From Linum tenue (taxonomy: Eukaryota > Streptophyta > Magnoliopsida > Malpighiales > Linaceae), in NCBI GenBank assembly GCA_946122785.1, contig CAMGYJ010000006.1:51542066-51606065 (forward strand): a DNA stretch of 64,000 nt. The letters are read 5' to 3'. A program made the translations under genes and the position numbers. Shown here piece after piece: positions 1-10,400 of this stretch (position 1 is its first letter; each line of letters opens with the position of its first letter). Under the pieces are notes generated by a model, which saw only the letters and a program-made list of their open reading frames with translations, did not search any database and was not told where the DNA came from.

Positions 1-635
1 AATGGGTTTTGTATGAATGTGTTTATCTAGTTGATTTGAATACTTCTCTAGATTTAATTGTGTTTGGGTAAGAAGCCCTAATATTCTCTACTAGGATACT
101 TGAGCTTCTATGTTGGGTATGGAGTTTTAGATTTAGATGGGTATGCGCCATCTTGCAAATTAGGGTTAGATGAATGAATAAGATCTTCGGTGGACGAGGT
201 AACCGTACCCCTGCCATATGAATGCCTTCCTATATAGAACCCTTGATAAAACCACAGTGTGGACGGTGGGTAGTACTCATTGAAAGGAGCTATGTTCTTA
301 AAGCCCCATATATGATAGCCTAGATCGAGGTGACTAACATGGGGTTAGGGGAGGCGTACTGCGAGGCGTGAGGATACTCACCACATTCTCTTAACCCTAC
401 TTGACAACCATAGCTAGCAGGATTTGACCCTAGGAAATCGTCTCATCTCTAGCGATCTCCCAACCACTTAGTTGGTTGTTTAATAGTAGGTAAGATTAGA
501 TTCCTCACCCAAACTTCTAATCTGATTAGATATTAGTTCGGAGCTAAGTAATAATAAGCTTAGGATTCCCTTGGAATACGATAGAGCCAATTAACTAAAA
601 TCCTATCTTGGTTATACTTGTCTTAGTTAGGATGG
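1..635. repeat. Remnant of an older LTR retrotransposon, left of the Athila-like insertion
   Basis: No coding region is visible. The end of this segment (about 575-635) has the look of the 3' part of a plant Ty3/gypsy LTR, and the sequence appears to resume after the Athila-like element at 13766, where an LTR-like edge ending GCATCA is followed by a protease remnant. The last five bases, GATGG at 631-635, recur at 13761-13765 as the target duplication of the inserted element. Assignment to an LTR is by general resemblance only. Confidence 0.45.
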
Positions 636-1909
636 TGACACGCTAAAACACAACACCAAACTGCGACCAAGTGTAATCGCAGCCAAGGAATGCAGTAAAG
701 TGGCAAGTTCTAATTATCAACCCGGGGTCTAGATCTACTGCCTACTCCGTGATTATCTATTATCTAGCAAACTAAGTCGAGTGATTGTTGTTTTAAGTAA
801 AAGCAGCAAGAAAGCAGGAAATGGTTCGGTTTTCTGAAGTCAAGGAAGAGTCACTCGGGAATGAGTCCCCCTAGCTCCTTAGTTAGGTCTCAATTGTAAT
901 TACCCTGGGTTGATTTACTGTTGATTAAAATGCGGAAGATCCGACAGTAGCTTGGAATCTCTTAAGCTGACCAAGCCCTCTTAGTCCAACTACCCGGCAG
1001 ACGACTAGTCTTCACCGGGATAGAAGGCTGAGGCTATGAACACAGAACTCCACTACCGGAATTGGATTCCAGTACAAAGCAGTAGATTGACTAACTCTCG
1101 TATAACCAATCCACTACTACAGAATGATGAAGCTCTAACAACCTAATCCGATTCAATCTATCTCAGGTTGCAGCAGAAATCAAGAAAAGCTGATCAGACT
1201 TAAATTAATTCAATGAATCATGCATCATTCGATTATAATCAAACACTATAACAATACCAAGTCATTACAATCAAGATCCCTAACACATGGAACTAGGTTT
1301 CTTCATACCCAAGTGAGAGAAAGTTCTACTCCATAGAGAGAAAAGGGAAAACAGAATACAAAGCAGTCATACTCATAATAATGGGAAGAATATGCTCTGG
1401 GATGATGATTTTCACTCCTATGATGATCTCCAAGCTCGATTTGATGAAACCCAGCTCCAAGATCGCTTCTAGGATGTGTTCTTCGCACTTTCTCTCTCTA
1501 GGGCTCTGTTTTTGCTCCAAAAAGTCGATTCCCTATCCTTTCGCTCGAAATTTGGTTAAAACCTAGATTTTCGCGATCACACGGCCGTGTGGCTTACCCA
1601 GCTGCGCGTGTGAGTGTCAAAACGCGGAGTTTCGATTAAGTGGACTTCAGGCTTCCTACACGGCCAGGGACACACGGCCGTGTGGAATCTCCAGTATGCC
1701 CGTGTGAAGCCTCGCTAAATCCCACACGGCCACATTGGTTCCTTACACGGCCGTGTGGGTTTTATGAGTGCCCGTGTGGCTTCCTCAGCGTCTCGCCACA
1801 CGTCCGATCTTCGTCCAATCGACCCCGAACTCGCTTATAAAACACGAGAATCAACATCTCAAACGGCTCAAGAATTGGGGTAAAAACATGTGCAATTAAC
1901 GGTCTATCA
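636..1909 (-). repeat. 3' LTR of the Athila-like element (lower-coordinate copy)
   Basis: Begins TGACACGC and ends TCTATCA on the + strand, the inverse of a TG...CA LTR. It aligns throughout with 12408-13760, with scattered substitutions and two clear gaps: a 69-bp block present at 13620-13688 is missing here near 1819, and about 13 bp near 1585 are missing. Three perfect ACACGGCCGTGT palindromes lie between 1578 and 1760. Confidence 0.92.
1578..1805. promoter_or_regulatory. U3 palindrome array, CACACGGCCGTGTG type
   Basis: Three perfect copies of ACACGGCCGTGT plus half-sites (ACACGGCCA, GCCCGTGTG) are spread over about 220 bp. In element orientation the array lies between the LTR start and a weak TATA-like GGTTTTAACC near 1555. 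The same array is at 13352-13590 in the other LTR. Function is inferred only. Confidence 0.7.
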
Positions 1910-1925
1910 AACTCCCCCACACTTA
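1910..1925 (-). other. Polypurine tract of the Athila-like element
   Basis: On the minus strand the sequence AAGTGTGGGGGAGTT directly precedes the LTR start TGATAGACC. Position and purine content fit the plus-strand primer. The equivalent tract of the second element is at 26242-26256 and is nearly identical. Confidence 0.8.
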
Positions 1926-1944
1926 ACCGTTTTCTTGTCCCCAA

Positions 1945-3470
1945 GCAAACCAAGTCAGACACAAGGTAAGCTCACATATTTCAATCATACCAACTTTGGG
2001 GACAAATCATATAGGCACAGAACACGAGAATCGTACTGGCTTTCAACATCAACACATGAACAACTTCAAAAGCAACCTGGACAACCAACACAGAGGACAT
2101 TTGAGTGCAGCAAAATCGAGTAAAGGAGGAGTCTCCCTTCTGTTCATCAACCAACATAGACTTGACTCAACCACTTACTCAAGACAGTCACCTCATGCAC
2201 AAAACTCAAGATATCAGAATAGAGACCGAGCAATCTAGGTCCTCACCGGGGTACAAGAGTATAGATAATATGAGAAAATGAATCACTCACTCTCGACCAG
2301 TGGGGTCAGGACAATTTGATGCGAAGAATGCGCATGCTTATTCTCTCAGTCCCTAACGTCTCTTCACCATGACGACAGCCTCTAAATGCTAGAGTTCACA
2401 TATGGGGTGCCACCACTAACTAAACCGGAGGTCTTAGACACAGGTTCAAATGACTAGCTAGGGTCTTGGACATGGGGAAAAGGCCTTTTAGGTGGTGGAA
2501 GTAATCATAGTACAAGGTTCCACAGTTCCAAATCCAACACAATCACAACCAATCAAACTAGTATTTCCTTTCTGCCATTCGGCATTACTCAAATTCTCTA
2601 GAGCACAAGAGCGAAGGAGGTTATATAAATATCAGCATTTCCAAGCCAGACTGCTAAGAAACACTACTTAATGGGCACTATTCGGATTTTTGGTAGTGGC
2701 TCTCTTTTGCAAACCAAGTAATACACAAGGTAAGCTCACATATTTCAATCAACAAACATTGGGGACAAGTCATAAAGGCACAGAACACGTGAATCATACT
2801 GGTTTTCAAACATCAACACATGAACAACTTCAATAGCAACCTGGACAACCACCACAAAGGACATTTGAGTGCAGCAAAATCGAGCAACGGGAGAGTCTCC
2901 CTTCTGTTCACCAACCAACCCAGACTTGACTCAACCACTCACTCAAAACAGTCAACTCATGCATCCAACTCAAGACATCAGAACAGAGACCGAGCAATCT
3001 AGGTCCTCACCGGGGTACAAGAGTATAAAGAATATGAAAATGAATCACTCACTCTCGACCAGTGGGGTCAGGACAATTTAATGCGAAAAATGCGCATGCT
3101 ATTTCTCTCAATCCCTAACATCTCTTCACCATGATGGCAGCCTCTAAATGCTAGAGTTCACATATAGGATGTCATCACTAACTAATCAGGAGGTCTTAGA
3201 CACAGGTTCAAATGACTAGCTAGGGTCTTGGACATGGGGAAAAGGCCTTTTAGGTGGTGGAAGTAATCATAGTACAAGGTTCCACAGTTCCAAATCCAAC
3301 ACAATCACAACCAATCAAACCAGTATTTCCTTTCTGCCATTCGGCATTACTCAAATTCTCTAGAGCACAAGAGCGAAGGAGGTTATATAAATGTCAGCAT
3401 TTCCAAGCCAGACTGCTAAGAAACACTACTTAATGGGCACTATTCGGATTTTTGGTAGTGGCTCTCTTTT
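1945..3470 (-). repeat. Tandem duplication, 764-bp period, before the 3' LTR
   Basis: 1945-2708 and 2709-3470 are two adjacent copies with a handful of substitutions and small indels. Both contain the same landmarks, such as AACTTCAA and the ACTACTTAATGGGCAC stretch. The segment is non-coding and lies between the env-like ORF and the polypurine tract. A low-complexity T-rich stretch follows at 3471-3520. Confidence 0.88.
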
Positions 3471-4108
3471 GCTTTCATTTTTTTCTTTGTTTTTCTTTCA
3501 TTTTTTTTTCATTTCTTAAGAAAACCACCACCTCTGCACATTTTTCAAACACATGCCCAACTTTTAAGCACTACCTCCAACCCTCACATTAAATTTAGCA
3601 GAAACAGCAGAGAACATGTAAAAACCACTCTATGGAACCTTCTAAAAGATGCAAAAGGGTGATTTTCCATTGTAGACCGAAAGAAAGAATAACACACGGC
3701 TCAAAGGGCTGACTAGGGGATATGACACATCAGGACAGTCAATTTGGTCGTGGGCTAATCCTATGCCTCCATCATCTTAGCTAATGACAACGTGAGTGCT
3801 ACACATCATGGAAGAGGGATCTATCGCACAAGAAAGAAACGAGCAGGCTCAAATCTCACATGGCTACCTATATGATCTATCTCACATTCTGATTCCCTGA
3901 ACTAGGTGCATAAACGACTGTCAAGAACAAGTGATCAATCCAAGTCACAGTTGGTAAGCAAACAGTTGAAAAACTGAACCCCTACACAATTCTACTGCAT
4001 GTCTCAGTCATCATCATAGGTTGTACTAGGTTCAAGCTCCGCACACACATGGAGCAAACACAAAAAAGTCTGAAATGAAAACACACTCAGAGGGGCGACG
4101 AGTATAGC

Positions 4109-5455
4109 CTACTCGTCGCCAAGGTTGTCCAGATCGATGTCGTTCATGAAAGCGTCATCATCATCAGCTGGTGGAGGTGGAAGTGGAGAGTCCTCCCAGG
4201 GAGTCCTCCAGACTGGCTGCTCGCCCGGTAGCAGCTGGAGCAGGTGTTGTTGGACCTCCTGCATGCGCCGAGAGCGGGCCTTTTCCCGCTCGATGTGAGC
4301 CAGTGTCACCCCCTGCTGGATCTCCATCATGTTCAGGCGCTCATCATAAGCAGCCATCCGGGTCTGATACTCGGCTTGGTGAGCCGCATACTGCTGCTGG
4401 AACTGGAGCTGATGGTCGAGGAGCTGCTGATTCTGGAGATGCAGCTGCTCGAACTAGTGAGTGAAGTAGTCCTGACCAGGGAAAGCGGAGCTGCCACCCC
4501 TGTACTCGAAGGTGGTGGGGCGGGGGGCAGTAGCATCATCCACATCCTCGGGCTCGACATCCTCAGCAGCCTCATCCTCAGGATCCTCCGGCTGGCCCTC
4601 CGCTGGGATCTGAAGTTGAGGAAACCCCGCGATCCACTTGACGCCGCGCTTCTCTCGCAGCAGGTGCATGCTCTTGATCGTCTCTTCGCCAAAGGCAATG
4701 GTGCTCCGTTGCTCTGTGCACCCCTGCAGTGATATTTGGAAGTAGGCGGCCAGGCGGGTGATGAGGGGAGTGCAGTGGAGGCTCTTCAATTCGGAAGCAC
4801 TCTTCTCAAAGGTTCTGGCCACCACAGAACCCAAGTGGAGAGGATGGTCCTCCTGGCGGATGGACTGGATGAAGTACATGGCTCGCCTGGTGATGGCGCT
4901 GGCACTTTCCCCAGCTGGAGTGTAGGACTTCGCAAGCAGGTGGTGGAGAATGCGGTTATCGAGCTGCAGGGTGCTGGCCTTCATCCGCCCTGCCACGAAT
5001 GGACGCTGGCGTGGCTGAGCTAGGCGGGTGTATAACGTCTTGAAGTTCACGCCCACCGGATCGTTGAGCTCGGTGACGTAGTCCTCACCATCAGCCAGGC
5101 CGAGGTCGAGAGCGGTGGCCAACTCGTGGTAGCTCATGGAGCGGGGTACACCGCCGAGTCTGAACTTGACGGCTACACCGTCTACCCAATCCTTTGTGGA
5201 TGCGTGCTTGAAGGTCGTATAGAACTCCGGTACGAGCTCGTGGTAAACCTTCTCGCGGATGGATAGCAGAGGGCGCCAAGGGCGGTTGGTGACAATGGCG
5301 GAGAAGTGCTCGTAGTAGTGCAGCTTCTCAAACTCCCGCCTGGACCAGCAATGGTGCTGCCCAAACGAGCATGCCAGGACATGCTTAAAACGATCCTGGT
5401 GGTGGCCCCTCTTCAAATCCCGGATGAATGGGTGCTTGAGGTCGGGCTTCGTCAT
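4109..5455 (-). pseudogene. Env-position ORF (ATHILA ORF-1-like), broken by one amber codon
   Basis: About 449 codons run from an ATG at 5455 (protein begins MTKPDLKHPF) to a stop at 4109. They are interrupted by a single in-frame TAG at 4456-4454; the frame continues to the end, with a Gln-rich, probably coiled-coil part and an acidic tail (DDDDAFMNDIDLDNLGDE). The N-terminal two thirds resembles the ATHILA ORF-1 family / putative plant transposon protein domain found after integrase in Athila elements. I see no convincing signal peptide or membrane segment, so the name 'envelope' rests only on position. The reading frame can be opened upstream from a TTG, but the ATG at 5455 sits just behind a splice-acceptor-like sequence and is the better start. 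Confidence 0.75.
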
Positions 5456-5458
5456 GGT

Positions 5459-5505
5459 CCTGCAAAAGAACAACCCAAAGTGGAGCCAAAAGAGCCAAAG
5501 AAAAG
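5459..5505 (-). promoter_or_regulatory. Candidate 3' splice site before the env-like ORF
   Basis: On the minus strand a pyrimidine-rich run ends TTGTTCTTTTGCAG, with the AG at 5461-5460, followed by GACC and then the ATG at 5455. This matches a plant acceptor. Spliced env-like transcripts are known in plant envelope-class retroelements such as barley BAGY-2. Use of this site is an inference. Confidence 0.5.
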
Positions 5506-6262
5506 GTTAATCACACCCCCGCACTTGAGAACAGAAAACAGCCAAACCATGGTTCCATCCATAGTTCGGGGGTCAAAAACTCGATTAAACAAGCATAATC
5601 TGGGTGGGGGTGCACATCCACGATAAAGTAGGCAACTTAAGGTTCACATCCACAACAAATATACCATCGAAGCACATCATTAAGGGCCCCAACTGGCTCC
5701 CACAACATGGTATGAAAAACTGGCATTTCATCGAACACCTTGTGTGCACTATTAAGGTAAGCATGGAATTGACAAAATTGTTGCACACAAGGGCTCAAAC
5801 AAGCAAGGGGGACATTTCCCAACACAATTCACACATAATCCAAGCTGTCCCCTCAATCAATTGCACACAGATCACATGATTCAAAGTTGTTCTCTAAACA
5901 TGCACCCTAACACCCAATTCTCCATAAATCACAAAGTTAAGGTCAAAATCAAACCTGGAGACACAAGTAGAGGTGTAGGGGATGATGAGGGGAAGGCAAT
6001 GGAAGCGACGAAAAGCCGAAAATCTGCCCGGAAATGCTCGTCGGAGCGTCGCCGGAGTCTCGCCGGAAATTGCCTCCGGCGACTCAAAGTCGGTCCAAAT
6101 CGCCTCAAAGTCGAGGGATAGGCCGAAAATGGGGAGAAAGGATGGTGTGGAGGTGGTTTGGTGAAAAACCGACCAAAAATTGCCGAAAATTGCCAAAATA
6201 GGTGAAGAGTCGCGGTTTTCCGGCGAGGGGGAGAGGATTCCGGCGAGGGGAAGATGGTTTTC

Positions 6263-6545
6263 TGACCACGCGGCCGTGTCGGCCAAATTTATAGGCAAAG
6301 GTTCGGCCACACGGGCACACTCACACGGCCGTGTGAGGTGCAGTGTTGCCCGTGTGGGCCGACACGGTCTGGTCAAGGGAATCCACATGACCGTGTGAGT
6401 TGCACAACTGACCGTGTGGAATTTGTCGAGGCTTCACACGGCCAAGGGTTCAAAACCACACGGCCGTGTGAGGGACCCCCTGCACGTGTGAGATTTACAG
6501 GGCCTTCACTCGGCCATTTGCCTATTCCACACGGCCGTGTGAAGT
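6263..6545 (-). promoter_or_regulatory. Internal palindrome array with TATA box between integrase and env-like ORF
   Basis: Perfect palindromes centred on CACACGGCCGTGTG lie at 6321-6336, 6457-6470 and 6528-6541, with a degenerate copy at 6267-6280 and several half-sites. On the minus strand a canonical TATAAAT (6293-6287, context GCCTATAAATTTGG) lies 28 bp downstream of the nearest perfect palindrome. The arrangement mirrors the LTR U3 and sits about 0.8 kb before the env-like ORF. It may be an internal promoter; no LTR sequence is otherwise present here. Confidence 0.45.
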
Positions 6546-6747
6546 TTAGGCATGGCCGTGTGGATTTCCAGAGCCCCGAATTTGACTTGTAATCACTCAA
6601 AAACGATGTTCGACTCTGGGAAAATACCTCAAGACTCAAAAAAACACAAAAATCAAAAGGAAAAAGGTAAGAAAATGCAAACCTAGGTGGGATTGCCTAC
6701 CCACAAGCGCTTCTTTACCGTCTTTTAGCTGGACGCCAGTAGATGAA

Positions 6748-7790
6748 CTAAGGGTCCTCGAGCTTGATCAGCAGCTCTTCGCGCTCGGCAGCACCTCCCA
6801 AATACAACTTTAGGAGGTGGCCATTCACCTTGAATGGCTCGGTTTGAGCATTGCTGATCTCCACCGCACCGTGCGGAAAAACTTGGGTGACCGTGAAGGG
6901 TCCCGACCACCTCAAACGGAGCTTGCCCGGAAAGAGTTTCAGGCGTGCATTGAAGAGTAGAACGCGATCACCTAACTGAAACTCCTTCGGGCCCCTTAAC
7001 CGAGCGTCGTGGAGATGCTTGGTTCGCTCTTTGTAGAGCAGGGTGTTCTCGTAGGTGTGGTAACGCCAGTCCTCCAACTCCAGCAGCTGCAACTTACGTT
7101 CAGTACCTGCAACATTCAAATCCAGGTTTAGCAGCTTAATGGCCCAGAAGGCCTTGTGCTCTAGCTCTACGGGCAAATGGCACGCCCTCCCATAGACAAG
7201 CCTATAGGGGACGTGCCAATCGGGTTTTTATAGGCCGTCCTATATGCCCATAGAGAATCATCGAGCTTGGTGGACCAATCCTTGCGGGACTGATCCACCG
7301 TCTTTTCAATTATCCTTTTGAGCTCCCGGTTCGTCAGCTCGGCTTGCCCATTTGACTGGGGATGGTAGGCCACCGACACTTGATGCTTAACGTCATAGCG
7401 AGAGAGGAGTTTAGTGAATTGCCATTGAAAATGGGTTCCTCTATCACCAATGATGGTGCGAGGTGTCCCGAACCGGGAGAACAGCTGCTTCAGAAATGAG
7501 AAGACCCGTCTTGCATCATTGGTGGGCATGGCTTGAGCTTCTGCCCACCTCGAGACGTAGTCCACTGCAACCAATATGTACATATTGCCAAAAGATGGAG
7601 GGAATGGGCCCATGAAATCGATGCCCCAAACATCAAAAATTTCACAAATGGCATAAATATGTTGGGGCATCTCATCCCGGGAAGAAATGTTACCTGACCT
7701 TTGGCAGCGGTCGCACTATCGTGCGAAGGTGTCTGCATCCTTGAAGAGCGAGGGCCAATAGAAGCCCGATTATAGCACCTTCCGCGCCGT
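6748..7790 (-). pseudogene. Integrase of the Athila-like element, frameshifted
   Basis: The zinc-binding start is split from the core; its His pair is visible as GGHHGG just before 7770. The catalytic core (7670-7167) shows the DDE triad in the contexts [14 protein letters not shown] and [12 protein letters not shown]. The C-terminal region (7176-6748) continues in another frame with the usual [22 protein letters not shown] segment and no chromodomain. At least one stop and one frameshift separate the parts. Confidence 0.85.
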
Positions 7791-8719
7791 GCGGTTTCCT
7801 CCATGGTGACCTCCAGTAGGTCCCTCGTGGCATTGGGACAGGATGTCTCCCATCTCATGCTCCATGACACAGCGCCGGATCACGCCATCTGCTCCGATCC
7901 TGAAGAGGTAAGGATCCTCCCAGAAGTAATGCTTCAGGTTGGAGAAGAACTTGTGCTTTGCATGAGTGGCCATCCCCTTGGGTAACTGCTTGCCCACCAG
8001 ATAATTGGCAAAGTCAGAATACCAAGGGGCCACGCTGTCCACTAGTGTCATCGCCAGCAATCTCTCACCCAGGAAGGAGTCATCGATCTCCTCTACGAAG
8101 TTGTCCACTGGAGGGGCTTCCAACCTTGAAAGATGATCTGCAGCAACATTCTCGGCTCCCTTCTTGTCCCGGATCTCTATGTCGAATTCCTGCAGAAGCA
8201 GGATCCAGTGGATGAGCCGAGGCTTTGCATCAGCCTTGCTCATCAAGTAGCGAATTGCCGAGTGATCTGTATAGACCACTACATGGGAGAGCACCATATA
8301 TGGTCGGAACTTATCAAATGCATTCACCACAGCGAGGAGCTCCTTCTCAGTGGTGGTGTAATTCTCCTGTGCACCATTCAAGGTCTTCGACGCGTAGTAG
8401 ATGGCTGGAAGTGCTTCCCGCGTCTCTGACCCAGAATAGCTCCGACTGCATAATCACTCGCATCGCACATCAGCTCAAAGGGTAGAGACCAGTCAGGAGT
8501 CACCATGACGGGAGCGTGGGTGAGCTTCTCCTTCAAAGTCTCGAATGCCGCAGTGCACTCAGGAGTGAACTGAAATGGTGCATCCTTCTCCAGCAGCTTG
8601 GTCAGAGGCAGGGCAATCTTCGAGAAATCTTTAATGAAGCGCCGGTAGAAGCCTGCATGACCCAGAAGCTGCGAATCCCCTTCACAAAATGGGAGGAGGT
8701 AGCTGACTGATCGTCTCAA
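7770..8719 (-). pseudogene. RNase H region of the Athila-like element, frameshifted
   Basis: 8719-8378 carries the RT-RNase H connection (GHAGFYRRFIKDFSKIALPL) and the first catalytic context LMCDASDYAVGA. 8381-7770 continues in another frame with YTTTEKELLAVV and YTDHSAIRYL, typical of plant Ty3/gypsy RNase H, followed by AADHLSRL. One frameshift lies near 8380 and others near 8640-8700. Confidence 0.85.
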
Positions 8720-9763
8720 TCTTCGCCGGAATCATCTCAATCCCCTGCTTGGAGATCTTGTGCTCGAGTACAATACCCTCACGAACCATAAAATGGCACT
8801 TCTCCCAGTTGAGTGCCAGATTAGTCTCCTCGCACCTCTTCATAACGAGTTCCAGGTTATCGAGACAGTGAGTGAAGGAGTCTCCATACACCGAGAAATC
8901 ATCCATGAAGACTTCCATGATCTCTCCAATTAGTCGGTCGAAGATCGCCAGCATGCATCTCTGGAAGGTCGCCGATGCATTACACAGCCCAAATGGAATC
9001 CTCCGGTAAGCAAAGGTACCGAAGGGGCAAGTGAATGTGGTCTTCGCCTGATCCTCTGGTGTAGTAGGAATCTGGAAATAATCAGACATGCCATCCAGGA
9101 AGCAATAAAACTCATGGCCAGCCAACCTCTCCAGCATCTGATCAATGAAAGGTAGGGAAAATGACCTTTCCTGGTGGCGTCGTTCAAGCGCCGATAATCG
9201 ATGCAGACTCTCTAACCGGTCACGGTCCGCATCGGGATCAACTCTTTCTTCTCATTCGGGACCACAGTCATCCCGCATTTCTTCGGGACCACCTGAGTGG
9301 GGCTGACCCACTTGTTATCAGATATAGCAAAGATGATCCCTACATCCATGAGCTTCACAATCTCTGCCCGGACCATTGCCTCCAAGTTAGGAGACAATCT
9401 CCGATGTGGCTGCCTGACTGGCCTAACCTCATCCTCCATCAGATATATGTGGGAGCAGAAGGATGGGCTAATGCCTCTGATATCTGTAATCTTCCATGCC
9501 ATGGCTCGGGCATACTTCTGCAGCAGAGCCACCAGCCTGCGCTTCTGCCCGGGTGTCAGATCCGAGCTGATAATGACCGGGAGCTTATTCCCCTCCCGGA
9601 GAAATGCATACTCCAAGTGAGAGGGCAGGGGCTTAAGCTCCAACTCTGGCGGCTCCTCCAATGATGTAGCGATCCGGGGCGAGATAGGGATTGGCTTGAA
9701 TGGTATCTCTCGCCCCTCCATCGCGGCCTCGTCCAACTCCGCGAGCAGCTCCTCCAGATGCAC
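8682..9763 (-). pseudogene. Reverse transcriptase of the Athila-like element, broken
   Basis: The N-terminal part (9763-9212) ends at an amber codon exactly where relatives have Trp in TGWRVCIDYR. The frame then shifts near 9150, and 9137-8682 holds the palm with the catalytic motif FMDDFSVYG and the preceding PFGLCNASATFQR. The TGG to TAG change and the frameshift inactivate it. Confidence 0.88.
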
Positions 9764-9881
9764 ATCCTGTGATACCTATTCTCCTAGCAAAAGACAACGC
9801 TCAAGGAAATCATCAGTACCTGCACTCGTGATGGCGAGTGCGGTTTCAAAATCAGCAACAACATCACAGTAGTCTAGATCA

Positions 9882-10400
9882 TCATGGAGCTGGAGAGAAG
9901 GTGATTTGTTCACCCCCAGCTCGCAAAATCAATTTTCCATCATTCATATCAATGAGCGCCTTGGAGGTGGCGAGAAAAGGTCTACCCAATATCAATGGCA
10001 CATCCATATCCTCATTTATGTCCAAAATCACAAAATCAACAGGATATGAAAATGGCCCTACTACGACTATCAGGTCCTCTGCTATACCCCTAGGATGCAC
10101 AATGGATCTATCAGCAAGTTGAATGCTCATCCTAGTATCACTGGGTTCGCCTAGGCCTAGCTTTTTAAACAGTTTATATGGCATGACATTTATGCTAGCA
10201 CCTAAATCCGCCAAGGACTTCCCTACATGCAAACTACCAATCATGCAAGGGATAGTAAAACTCCCTGGGTCTTTTCGCTTCTCTGGTAGTTTGTTTTGCA
10301 CGATGGCAGAACACTCCTTGTTGAGCATCACCGTTGACAGCTCCCCAAGTTTCCTCTTGTTGGTGAGGAGATCCTTCATGAACTTGGCATACTTGGGCAT
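9882..10400 (-). pseudogene. Aspartic protease region of the Athila-like element
   Basis: Retropepsin active-site motif DLGASINVMPYKLFKKLG and the downstream block LILGRPFLATSKALIDM are present. This is the usual plant Ty3/gypsy protease between gag and RT. The domain itself reads without interruption, but it is out of frame with the preceding part of gag. Confidence 0.88.

Noticed and set aside
1..635. Pairing of this segment with the LTR at 15126-17573 as the two LTRs of one element
   Set aside because: By eye they share no aligned blocks, so they cannot be assigned as an LTR pair.
1578..1805. Regularly spaced palindromes as a CRISPR-like array
   Set aside because: Plant DNA, irregular spacing, palindromes inside LTRs, no spacers of constant length.
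1640..1962. Overlapping ORFs with repeated TRPC/HGRV residues (also 6338-6639, 13424-13675, 25596-25945, 30974-31323)
   Set aside because: They are translations of the palindrome arrays in several frames on both strands and lie in LTR or UTR sequence; not proteins.
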